Source: SCGC-AG-212-J23 sp035762345
GTDB lineage: Bacteria; Pseudomonadota; Gammaproteobacteria; Burkholderiales; SG8-39
Assembly: GCA_035762345.1 (NCBI GenBank)
Contig: DASTPE010000099.1
Coordinates: 1 to 17,863, forward strand
Length of the DNA stretch: 17,863 bases
Direction: 5' to 3'
In this document: positions 1 to 7,152 of the stretch, in pieces
Numbering within the stretch: the first letter of the stretch is position 1
How the letters are laid out: the number at the start of each line of letters is the position of its first letter
Program-made: the position numbers and the translations under genes
The notes under the pieces: generated by a model
Told to the model about the DNA's origin: nothing
Databases searched by the model: none
The model's input: the letters and a program-made list of their open reading frames with translations, nothing else

Positions 1-472
1 CGGTGCCGGCGTCGCTCGTGACGCGCACCCGCTTCGATTTCCGGTAGAGGCTCTCCGCGTGCTTGCAGGCTTCTTTCAGCCCGGGCGGCGACATGAGCTG
101 CTCGAGGTCGTCCGGCGCGTCGATGATCATCAGCACGCGCACGCCGCGATCCATCACCTGCTTCAGCCACTTGGTGAAGAGCGGCACGTGGAAGATCACC
201 ACCAGATCCGCGGCGCTCACCGCTTCCAGCGTGCCCTTGCACTTGCCGATGGTCGGCACCCCGACCTTGGTCCACGATGGCAGCGAGTTGACACAGAGCT
301 CGTAGATGTCGGCGCCGAGATCGTCGGCGGCGGCGAACGCTGCCTGCACATACTCGCGCCGGGTAGCGAGGTCGCTGACCGCGACAATGGTCTCCCCCCG
401 TTTCACCTGGCACATCTCGAACTCGCGGCGGTAAAGCAGCGCGAGCTTCGCCGGGTTCAGCTCCTGGATCAC
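1..472 (-). CDS. NicX-like ring-cleavage dioxygenase / M29-family protein, N-terminal part
   Basis: The reading frame is open from 472 to the window edge, giving about 157 residues; the C-terminus lies outside. It reads IQELNPAKLALLYRREFEMC at the start, then a stretch on an agent acting at 'SDLATRREYVQAAFAAADDL', 'AADLVVIFHVPLFTKWLKQV' and a late 'RVTSDAGT'. This layout matches 2,5-dihydroxypyridine 5,6-dioxygenase (NicX) and the related leucyl-aminopeptidase-like M29 proteins. NicX opens 2,5-dihydroxypyridine to N-formylmaleamate with Fe(II) in the cytoplasm. The iron ligands of NicX lie in the C-terminal half, so they cannot be checked here. The GTG start shares four bases (GTGA) with the stop of the upstream molybdenum-subunit gene; a stop codon shortly upstream in frame and the absence of any in-frame ATG between support it. 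The neighbouring Mo hydroxylase and FAD monooxygenase favour a ring-cleavage role over a peptidase. The family match is from recall of the sequence pattern, not a search. Confidence 0.7.
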   Translation of the reverse strand, partial: MIQELNPAKLALLYRREFEMCQVKRGETIVAVSDLATRREYVQAAFAAADDLGADIYELCVNSLPSWTKVGVPTIGKCKGTLEAVSAADLVVIFHVPLFTKWLKQVMDRGVRVLMIIDAPDDLEQLMSPPGLKEACKHAESLYRKSKRVRVTSDAGT

Positions 473-2700
473 TTGCGCATTATGGCGCGCCAGACCGCGT
501 GCGGCGTAGCCGGCATTTCGAGATGCTCTATTTGCAGTGCATCAAGCAATGCGCTCATCACTGCCGCCGGCGCGCCGATCGCGCCCGCTTCCCCGCACCC
601 CTTGGCGCCGAGCGGGTTATGCGTGCACGGCTGGCTTTCGTCGGTTTCGGAGGAGAACCCGGGCAAATCGCTGGCGCGCGGCAGCGCGTAGTCCATGAAC
701 GAGGCGGAGAGAAGCTGGCCGGCGTCGTAGACCGTGCGCTCGGCCAGCGCCTGCCCGATGCCCTGGGCGAGGCCGCCGTGCAGCTGGCCCTCCACGATCA
801 TCGGGTTGATCACCGTTCCGATATCGTCCACCGCGTGATAGGAGACAAGCTCGACCAGGCCGGTTTCGGCATCGACTTCGAGCTCGCAGACGTGCACGCC
901 GTTGGAAAAAGCGAAGTTCGGCGGGTCGTAGTAGGCCGTCTCGTCCAGCCCCGGCTCCAGGGACTCGAGCGGATAATGGTGCGGGACGTACGCAGCGAGC
1001 GCGACGTCTCGGAAGGCGATCTTGCGGTCCGTTCCTGCAACCCTGAATTCTCCGGCGGAGAATTCGAGATCGCGGGCCGCGGCTTCGAGCAGGTGGGCCG
1101 CGATGGTCTTGCTTTTGGCGATCACTTTCTCACAGGCCGCATGAAGCGCCGAGCCGCCGACGGCGATCGAGCGGGAACCAAAGGTCCCCGTGCCGACCGG
1201 AACGGCGGCCGTATCTCCCTCTACCACTGAAATTCTTTCGATGGGAACTCCAAGACGATCGGCCAGAATTTGCGCAAAGGTGGTGGAGTGGCCCTGGCCA
1301 TGGCTGTGGGTGCCTAAATACGCGGTGACGCTGCCGTCGGGCGCCACGCGCACCGTGGCCGCTTCGTAGAATCCTCCGCGCGCGCCCATCAGTCCCGCGA
1401 GGCGCGACGGCGCCACCCCCGAGGACTCGAGATAGCAGGCGAGCCCGATGCCTCGCAACCGGTTTCGGGTCCTGGCTTCGGTTCTTCTCTGTTCGAAATT
1501 CTCGTAGCGAGAAACGGCGAGCGCCCGCTCGAAGATACGCGGAAAATCGCCGCAATCGTAGGTCGGCCCGATCGGCGTCTTGTACGGCATAGCTTCGCTG
1601 GGGATCAGGTTGCGGCGCCGGATCTCGGCGCGGTCGATGCCGAGCTCGCGCGCCGCCCTGTCGGCGAGGCGCTCGAGCACGTAGCACGCCTCGGGTCGGC
1701 CTGCGCCGCGATAGGCGTCGGTCGGTACGCTGTTCGAGAACACGCCCGTAACCTCGATATGGATTGCAGGCGTGCGGTAAAGGCCGGCGAGCAGTGCGCT
1801 GTAGATCGGTCCCGGGATCGCCGCACCAAAGGTCGACACGTAGGCGCCGAGATCGGCGCGCGTCTGCACGCGAAGCGCGAGAAAGCGTCCATCGCGGTCG
1901 AGCGCGAGCGAGGCGCGCGTACGGTGATCCCTGCCTTGTGTGTCTGACGCGAAGGATTCGTTGCGGGTAGCGATCCACTTCACCGGCCGGCGGAGCCGAC
2001 GCGCAGCCCAGACGACGATCGTTTCCTCGGGATAGTGCTTGCCCTTGTAGCCGAATCCCCCTCCCATGTCGTAGGACACCACCCGCAGCTTGTTCTCCGC
2101 GAGGCCGAGCTCCGCGCACACGTGTTGCCGGATGTGGTGCGGTGTCTGGGTAGCGCAGTACAGGGTGTCGCCTGTGGCAATCGCGCCGCGCGGCTCGATT
2201 GCCGCTCCGCAGAGCCGGTTATTGACGAGCTCGATCTCGACGCGGTGCGCGGCGCGTGCGAACGCCGCGTCCACCGGCGCCGCGTCTCCGCGCGTCCAGT
2301 CGAAGCAAACTTCAGAGTCGATGTTTTTTAGAACTTCATATTCAACCTGGATTTGCTCGGCCGCGTCGTCCGCCAACGATTTGTTCTCTGCAAAGACGGC
2401 AACCACCGGCTCGCCGACGTGGCGCACCGTGTCGCGCGCGAGCGCCCAGCGCGGCAGCTCCACCATGCCGGCTATCTGCCAGCCGGCGCGCATCGGCCCG
2501 ACCCCGTCGTTCTGCATGTCGCGGCCGGTGAGTACCAGAATATTCTTAGGAAAGTGGATCCTTCGGATCCGAGCGTGCGGATGAGGGGAGCGCACGAGCA
2601 CGCAATGCAGCATGCCGGGAAATGAAAGGTCGTCGATGAAACGGCCGCTGCCGGTGAGAAAGCGAAAGTCCTCGACGCGGCGAACCGGGGCTCCGATCAC
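469..2700 (-). CDS. Xanthine dehydrogenase-family molybdopterin-binding (large) subunit
   Basis: This is the catalytic subunit of a molybdenum hydroxylase, which puts a water-derived oxygen on an aromatic or N-heterocyclic carbon. The 743-residue protein begins GAPVRRVEDFRFLTGSGRFI, the usual N-terminal start of the family, then an aldehyde-oxidase 'hammerhead' domain (about 10-125) and the cofactor-binding domains. Motifs are GGGFGYKG (213-220), AYRGAGRPE (329-337), GTHSHGQGH (463-471) and KGCGEAG (700-706), where E704 is the expected catalytic glutamate. The CO-dehydrogenase motif AYRCSFR is absent, so it is not CoxL. There is no CxxCH haem motif, unlike the cytochrome-bearing NicB of nicotinate dehydrogenase. 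I chose the GTG at 2700, which overlaps the cupin stop by four bases; the frame runs 44 codons further upstream, but that part is Arg/Ala-rich shadow sequence inside the cupin gene. The iron-sulfur and FAD partner subunits are not in the window. Substrate is unknown. Confidence 0.88.
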   Translation of the reverse strand: MIGAPVRRVEDFRFLTGSGRFIDDLSFPGMLHCVLVRSPHPHARIRRIHFPKNILVLTGRDMQNDGVGPMRAGWQIAGMVELPRWALARDTVRHVGEPVVAVFAENKSLADDAAEQIQVEYEVLKNIDSEVCFDWTRGDAAPVDAAFARAAHRVEIELVNNRLCGAAIEPRGAIATGDTLYCATQTPHHIRQHVCAELGLAENKLRVVSYDMGGGFGYKGKHYPEETIVVWAARRLRRPVKWIATRNESFASDTQGRDHRTRASLALDRDGRFLALRVQTRADLGAYVSTFGAAIPGPIYSALLAGLYRTPAIHIEVTGVFSNSVPTDAYRGAGRPEACYVLERLADRAARELGIDRAEIRRRNLIPSEAMPYKTPIGPTYDCGDFPRIFERALAVSRYENFEQRRTEARTRNRLRGIGLACYLESSGVAPSRLAGLMGARGGFYEAATVRVAPDGSVTAYLGTHSHGQGHSTTFAQILADRLGVPIERISVVEGDTAAVPVGTGTFGSRSIAVGGSALHAACEKVIAKSKTIAAHLLEAAARDLEFSAGEFRVAGTDRKIAFRDVALAAYVPHHYPLESLEPGLDETAYYDPPNFAFSNGVHVCELEVDAETGLVELVSYHAVDDIGTVINPMIVEGQLHGGLAQGIGQALAERTVYDAGQLLSASFMDYALPRASDLPGFSSETDESQPCTHNPLGAKGCGEAGAIGAPAAVMSALLDALQIEHLEMPATPHAVWRAIMRK

Positions 2701-3629
2701 TCCAGCTCTTCGCGCAGGAGGTCCAGTCGCTCGTAGATCGCGCGGTCGGTGACGATGAAAAGCTCCGCCGCGCGCGCTTCGTGGCTCGCCCAGGTCCAGT
2801 GCGGCACGGTGAAGACGTCGTGCCGGGACCACTCAAAGACGTGCTCGCCGACGGTGGAGCGTCCTTCGCCGGAGACCACCAGGCAGATTGCGTTGTATGT
2901 GGCCCGCTTGGGCCTGGTCTTTCCTTCGATTCGGGAGAAGAAGAGATCGAGCGTGGGCATGACCGAGCCGCCGTCCCTGGTGTAGCGCAGCGTGCGCGCG
3001 CCGTCGCGTCCCAGGGGGAGCGAATTTACTTGCCTGCGTGTTTCCGCCCCCGGGAAGCGGTATTCCTCGGCGCCCGCATCGCTCACTTTCCAGAAACGCT
3101 CGTCCTGACGCGTTCCCGGCTCGAAGAAGCTCGCATCGAGCGCGCAGATCGCCGGCATGTTGGCCGCATCGAACCACACCGTGCGCCGGTTGCTCTCGTT
3201 GATGTGACCGTGCCAGCACATCGGCGGCGTGAGCACGAGGTCGCCCTCCTTCATCTCACAGCGCCGGCCGTTGACGATGGTCACGGCGCCTTCCGCGCGC
3301 GTAGAGAAGCGGATCGCGGCGGCGCTGTGGCGGTGCGGCACCGCCCTGTCGCCGGGCTCGAGCACGGTGAAAGCTCCGATCAGGTTCTGTGTGGTCACAG
3401 TCGCGCCGCCGAACGCCGGATGAGCGAGGATCAACGCGCGGCGCTCGACATCCTCGATCGCCACCTCCCTGGCCGCGCGCTCGGCGAAGGGCTCCAGTTC
3501 GCTCCAGCGCCAGTGCATCGGCGCATCCTTGGCGCGCGGCTGGAGCGGCGTAATGCGCTGGTAGCGATCCCACAGCGGATGGATGTTGGAGCGCTCAAGC
3601 GCCGAGATCAGCGCGGCGTCGGTTCTCAT
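2697..3629 (-). CDS. Gentisate 1,2-dioxygenase-like bicupin
   Basis: The 310-residue protein has the layout of gentisate 1,2-dioxygenases: an N-terminal segment with WRW (about 40-42), a metal-binding cupin (about 85-160) and a second cupin (about 215-305). The first cupin carries PHRHSAAAIRF, with H99 and H101, and later CWHGH, with H140; these match the three-histidine Fe(II) site of the family. The second cupin (GEGRSTVGEHVFEW, then VPHWTWASHE) shows no complete ligand set, as is common. Such enzymes cleave gentisate or related hydroxyaromatic acids beside the carboxylate; gentisate itself is plausible because the next upstream gene is a hydroxybenzoate-hydroxylase-like monooxygenase. Salicylate, 1-hydroxy-2-naphthoate or nitrosalicylate dioxygenases share the fold and cannot be excluded. 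I prefer the ATG at 3629, eight bases after a strong ribosome site; a GTG at 3641 lies inside that site. Confidence 0.82.
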   Translation of the reverse strand: MRTDAALISALERSNIHPLWDRYQRITPLQPRAKDAPMHWRWSELEPFAERAAREVAIEDVERRALILAHPAFGGATVTTQNLIGAFTVLEPGDRAVPHRHSAAAIRFSTRAEGAVTIVNGRRCEMKEGDLVLTPPMCWHGHINESNRRTVWFDAANMPAICALDASFFEPGTRQDERFWKVSDAGAEEYRFPGAETRRQVNSLPLGRDGARTLRYTRDGGSVMPTLDLFFSRIEGKTRPKRATYNAICLVVSGEGRSTVGEHVFEWSRHDVFTVPHWTWASHEARAAELFIVTDRAIYERLDLLREELE

Positions 3630-3637
3630 GGCCTGGT

Positions 3638-3645
3638 CCACCTCC
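3638..3645 (-). promoter_or_regulatory. Strong ribosome binding site deciding the cupin start
   Basis: GGAGGTGG on the transcribed strand lies eight bases before the ATG at 3629. It contains the alternative GTG start (3641-3639), which would leave no spacer, so it favours the ATG. It is the best Shine-Dalgarno match in the catabolic block, whose other junctions mostly rely on overlap. Confidence 0.7.
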
Positions 3646-3662
3646 AGATGGAACGATACCTC

Positions 3663-4946
3663 TCAGAGCGCCGCGGTGGTGACGTCATATGTGAACAGCC
3701 ATTCGTAGCGCGCGGCGACGTTCGCGCCCGCCCATTCACGCTCCACGTACGCGCGTGCCTTGGCTGGATCGGCGAGCTCCGGGTTGTGGAAGCGCCTGAT
3801 GTTGTCCGCCGAGCCTTCCACAGCGCGGCGCGTACGCTCGCGCCTCGCCTTCTCATACCTCTCCAAGCGAGAAGGAATATCGCCGTCCAGCGTGCCGAGA
3901 GCCCGTCCCAGCATGAACCCATCTTCAACGGCCATCACCGCGCCCTGCGCCAGAAACGGGACCATCGAGTGGCAGGCATCGCCAAGCAACGTGACCCGGC
4001 CGACCGTCCAGCGCTCCATCAGCGGGCGCACCATCAGCGCCCACTTGTACGGTATCGGGATATTGCGGACGAGCTCCTGAACTTCGCCATGCCAGCCGGC
4101 GAAGTCGGCGGCGAGCTCCTCGGTCGTCCCGCGCGCGCTCCAGGATTCCACCCGCCAGTCCGCGCGTTCCACCGCGCCGACGAAGTTCATGACCTTGCCG
4201 CCGCGCAGCGGATAGTGCACGACGTGCCCGCCCGGTCCCACCCAGTTCACGCCCACCATGCGCGCCATGTGCGCCGACAGCCGCTCCATCGGCACGATGC
4301 CGCGCCAGGCGATGATCCCCGTGAACTGCGGCTTGTCCTGGCCGAACAGCAGCTGGCGCACTGTGGAATGCACCCCGTCGGCGCCGACCAAGGCGTCTCC
4401 CGGGACGGAGGTTCCGTCGTCCAGCCGCAGTTCTACCCGGTTTGCATCCTGAACAAACCCCAGGCCCTTCCTAGCGAGATGAATGGCATCGGGCGTGCAG
4501 CGCCGCACTGCACGAGCGAGCACGTCGAGGAGGTCGGGGCGATAGACCGTGAGGTACGGGTGGCCGTAGCGTTCGACCGAGGCGCTTCCGAGATCGAAGA
4601 GCTTCCAGGTCTCGCCCGTGTTCCACAGGCGGATCTCCTTGCCGGTCGCCTCGCAGGACAACGCCTTCAGCTCCTCGCCGACGCCGAGCGCGTAGAGAGC
4701 GCGCGTGCCGTTCGCGCTCAGCTGTAGTCCGGCGCCGACTTCCTTGAGATCGGGCGCCTGCTCGTAGATCTCGACGTCGCAGCCCATTCTGAGCGCCGCC
4801 AGGGCAGCGGTGAGTCCACCGATGCCCGCGCCTACGATGAGGACTTTGATTCGGCTATCCCGTAACGGCCCTGATCCCCGCGGCCGCGATCTGCTCGTCC
4901 TCGTGCGACTGCACGCCCGAGATGCCGACCGCGCCGACGCACACAC
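3663..4946 (-). CDS. FAD-dependent aromatic monooxygenase (salicylate / 3-hydroxybenzoate / 6-hydroxynicotinate hydroxylase-like)
   Basis: A class A flavoprotein monooxygenase that would use NAD(P)H and O2 to hydroxylate an aromatic ring, possibly with decarboxylation. Numbered from the GTG at 4946, the FAD-binding GAGIGG is at 39-44, the DG motif GADGVHS at 188-194, and the second FAD motif GDACHSMVPFLAQG at 322-335, followed by ED at 341-342. The C-terminal YEWLFTYDV is like the WVYGYD ending of NicC and similar hydroxylases. The core runs from about residue 33 and is the normal size, near 395 residues. The start is a puzzle: the first 32 residues are Ser/Arg-rich and lie over the end of the upstream HbpS/GlcG gene, yet no ATG, GTG or TTG occurs between 4946 and the FAD motif. 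The natural position is an ATC at 4850-4848, five bases after the upstream TAG. Either the long overlap is real, the start is non-canonical, or one base is wrong. Confidence 0.85.
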   Translation of the reverse strand: MCASARSASRACSRTRTSRSRPRGSGPLRDSRIKVLIVGAGIGGLTAALAALRMGCDVEIYEQAPDLKEVGAGLQLSANGTRALYALGVGEELKALSCEATGKEIRLWNTGETWKLFDLGSASVERYGHPYLTVYRPDLLDVLARAVRRCTPDAIHLARKGLGFVQDANRVELRLDDGTSVPGDALVGADGVHSTVRQLLFGQDKPQFTGIIAWRGIVPMERLSAHMARMVGVNWVGPGGHVVHYPLRGGKVMNFVGAVERADWRVESWSARGTTEELAADFAGWHGEVQELVRNIPIPYKWALMVRPLMERWTVGRVTLLGDACHSMVPFLAQGAVMAVEDGFMLGRALGTLDGDIPSRLERYEKARRERTRRAVEGSADNIRRFHNPELADPAKARAYVEREWAGANVAARYEWLFTYDVTTAAL

Positions 4947-5256
4947 CGTCGGCCATGATCGGCAGGCCGCCCTGCACCGGCGTCACCTGCGGCATGTTGA
5001 GGAGCTCGGGCCTCTTGGCGATGCGCTCCTGCCACGCCGTGGTGGAGCGTCGGGTCTCGGCAGCGGTGCGCCCCTTCTCGATCGCGATACGCGCGTTCGC
5101 CGGGCTCGCGCCATCCATGCGCGCGAGGTGCAGCAGGTGCCCGCCGTCGTCGAGGATGGCGATGCAGACGTTCCAGTTGCTCCTCCGCGCCTCGGCTTCC
5201 GCCGCGGCGGTGATCTTGCGACAGTCCTCCAGCGTCAGCATCGGTCGCGTCTTCAT
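4855..5256 (-). CDS. GlcG/HbpS-family (DUF336) protein
   Basis: A 133-residue single-domain protein covering the whole family length. Recognisable pieces are LTLEDCRKITAAAEAEA near the N-terminus, VCIAILDDGGHLLHLARMDG (about 30-49), AIEKGRTAAETRRST (about 58-72), and the glycine-rich VQGGLPIMADGVCVGAVGIS towards the end. HbpS binds haem in Streptomyces, and GlcG is encoded with glycolate oxidase genes, but most members have no proven activity. They often sit in catabolic clusters beside oxidoreductases. No signal peptide is visible, so it is probably cytoplasmic. The ATG overlaps the prpE stop (ATGA), and the gene ends at the predicted junction with the FAD monooxygenase, so it is likely co-translated with both. 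A substrate-binding or product-handling role for the pathway is possible but unproven. Confidence 0.88.
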   Translation of the reverse strand: MKTRPMLTLEDCRKITAAAEAEARRSNWNVCIAILDDGGHLLHLARMDGASPANARIAIEKGRTAAETRRSTTAWQERIAKRPELLNMPQVTPVQGGLPIMADGVCVGAVGISGVQSHEDEQIAAAGIRAVTG

Positions 5257-7124
5257 CTCAGCGCCTGGCGAATCTGCTCGAGCGCGTTGGGATCTTCAAT
5301 GGTAGTGAGGTCGCCCGGATCGCGCCCCTCCGCGAGCGCCTGGATCGAGCGGCGCAGCGTTTTTCCCGAGCGCGTTTTCGGCAACAAGGACACGAAGTGC
5401 ACGGCCTTGGGCCGGGCGATCGCCCCGAGCTGCTTGTCGACGGTTTCCATAACCTCCTGGGCCGAAGTGCCCTTCGCTGGGTCTTTGAGAACTGCAAATG
5501 CCAACGGCATCTGGCCTTTGAGCTGGTCCGCAACACCCACCACCGCGCATTCGGCGATGTTCGGATGCATGTTCACCGCTTCCTCGATCTCGCGCGTGCC
5601 CAGGCGGTGGCCGGCGACGTTGATGACGTCGTCGGTGCGCCCGAGGATGAAATAGTAGCCGTCCTTGTCGCGGATGCCCCAGTCAAAGGTCGTGTAGACG
5701 AGCTGGTCCTTGAAGTCCTTGAAATAGGTGTCGACGAAGCGCGCGTCGTCGCCCCACACCGTCGCCATGCACCCGGGTGGCAGCGGCGGCGCGATGGTGA
5801 CTACCCCCTTCTCGCCGTCGGGCACCGGCTTTCCGGTTCTCTCGTGCAGCAGCCGCACGTCGTAGCCGTAGCAAGGAAAGCTAGGCGAACCCATCTTGAG
5901 CTTCGCTTTCTCGACGCCGGGATGCGCAGAGAGCAGCGGCCAGCCGGTCTCGGTCTGCCAGTAATGGTCGACCACCGGCCGGCCGAGCGATTCGGTGATC
6001 CACACGTGCGTCGGCTCATCGAGCGGCTCGCCGGCAAGGAACAGATGCTTGAGCGACGATACGTCGTACTTCTTGAGGTACGCCGGGTCCTGCTTCTTCA
6101 GCACGCGGATCGCGGTCGGCGCCGAGAACATCACCGCCACCTTGTGGTCCTGCACGATCTTCCACCAGATGCCGGCATCGGGCCGGATCGGCACGCCTTC
6201 GTACATGATTGTCGTCATGCCGACGATGAGCGGCGCGTAGATTATGTAGGAGTGCCCCACCACCCAGCCGATGTCGGAGGTGGTGAACATGGTCTCGCCC
6301 GCCTCGCCGCAGTACAGGTACTTCATCGACGAGGCGAGCGCGACGGCATGCCCGCCGACATCGCGCTGCACGCCCTTGGGACGGCCGGTGGTGCCCGAGG
6401 TGTACAGGATATAAGAGGGCTCGTTCGCTTCGAGCCATGCGCACTCGACCTTCGCATTCTGGTTTTGTTGTTTGAGCGCATTCCATTCCAGGTCCCGACC
6501 CGCTACGACCGGCATGTTGCGGTCCAGCCCCCGTCTGAAGATCAGGACCTTGCGCGGCGGATGCTTGGCCAGCTTGAGCGACTCGTCGACGAACGACTTG
6601 TAGAGCACCGCCTTGCCCATGCGGCTGCCGCCGTCGGCGGTGATCATGAGTTTCGGTCTCGCGTCGTCGATGCGCGCCGCAAGGCTGTGGGCGGCGAAGC
6701 CGCCGAACACCACGGAGTGGACCGCGCCGAGCCGCGCGCAGGCGAGGATCGCGAACGCGGCCTCGGGGATCATCGGCATGTAGATGATCACGCGGTCGCC
6801 CCGCTGCACGCCGAGCGACTGGATCATCGCCGCCGCGCGGTTCACCTCGGCATGCAGCTCCTGGTAGGTAAAGCTCTTGCTCTGATCGACCTCGGTCGAG
6901 ATCCAAACCAGCGCCTTCTGCTCGGCTCGGCCCGGGAGGTGACGGTCGATCGCGTTGTAGCAGAGATTGGTCTCGCCGCCCACGTACCAGCGCGCGAACG
7001 GCGGCCGCGAATAGTCGAGTACCTTGGCGAACGGTCGCTGCCAGTGCAAGCGCTTCGCTTCCTCGCTCCAGAAGGCTTCGCGGTCTTCGATCGAGCGGCG
7101 GTGGAATTCACGGTAGGTGGGCAT
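5253..7124 (-). CDS. prpE: Propionate--CoA ligase (propionyl-CoA synthetase)
   Basis: An AMP-forming acyl-CoA synthetase of 623 residues, full length for PrpE. It makes propionyl-CoA from propionate, ATP and CoA through propionyl-AMP. The N-terminus (YREFHRRSIEDREAFW, RPPFARWYVGGETNLCYNAI) is of PrpE rather than Acs type. The nucleotide motif YTSGTTGRPKG is at 241-251 and is followed by VQRDVGGHAVAL, typical of PrpE. YWQTETGWP, the hinge region GRTDDVINVAGHRLGTREIE and the catalytic lysine K588 in KTRSGK are all present. That lysine is the residue acetylated in regulated members of the family. No prpB, prpC or prpD (methylcitrate cycle) is in the window. Instead, acuI lies two genes upstream, which suggests use in acrylate or 3-hydroxypropionate conversion; PrpE enzymes can also activate acrylate. 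No good ribosome site precedes the ATG, which lies 28 bases after the response regulator gene. Confidence 0.93.
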   Translation of the reverse strand: MPTYREFHRRSIEDREAFWSEEAKRLHWQRPFAKVLDYSRPPFARWYVGGETNLCYNAIDRHLPGRAEQKALVWISTEVDQSKSFTYQELHAEVNRAAAMIQSLGVQRGDRVIIYMPMIPEAAFAILACARLGAVHSVVFGGFAAHSLAARIDDARPKLMITADGGSRMGKAVLYKSFVDESLKLAKHPPRKVLIFRRGLDRNMPVVAGRDLEWNALKQQNQNAKVECAWLEANEPSYILYTSGTTGRPKGVQRDVGGHAVALASSMKYLYCGEAGETMFTTSDIGWVVGHSYIIYAPLIVGMTTIMYEGVPIRPDAGIWWKIVQDHKVAVMFSAPTAIRVLKKQDPAYLKKYDVSSLKHLFLAGEPLDEPTHVWITESLGRPVVDHYWQTETGWPLLSAHPGVEKAKLKMGSPSFPCYGYDVRLLHERTGKPVPDGEKGVVTIAPPLPPGCMATVWGDDARFVDTYFKDFKDQLVYTTFDWGIRDKDGYYFILGRTDDVINVAGHRLGTREIEEAVNMHPNIAECAVVGVADQLKGQMPLAFAVLKDPAKGTSAQEVMETVDKQLGAIARPKAVHFVSLLPKTRSGKTLRRSIQALAEGRDPGDLTTIEDPNALEQIRQALR

Positions 7125-7152
7125 GAAGAAAGTCTAGCGCGTGGTACCCGGG

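Noticed and set aside
469..2700. Form I carbon monoxide dehydrogenase large subunit (CoxL)
   Set aside because: The AYRCSFR active-site motif is replaced by AYRGAGRPE, and no coxM or coxS gene is adjacent.
2701..2832. A 44-residue N-terminal extension of the Mo subunit
   Set aside because: It overlaps the cupin coding region in another frame, is Arg/Ala/Pro-rich, and the family start motif begins right at the GTG at 2700.
2781..4727. A 648-codon open frame on the plus strand
   Set aside because: It is antisense to the cupin and FAD monooxygenase genes, has Arg/His/Ala-rich composition with no recognisable domain, and is a typical shadow in GC-rich DNA.
5253..7124. PrpE as trifunctional propionyl-CoA synthase of the 3-hydroxypropionate cycle
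   Set aside because: At 623 residues it has only the synthetase part; the hydratase and reductase domains are missing, although AcuI is encoded nearby as a separate protein.
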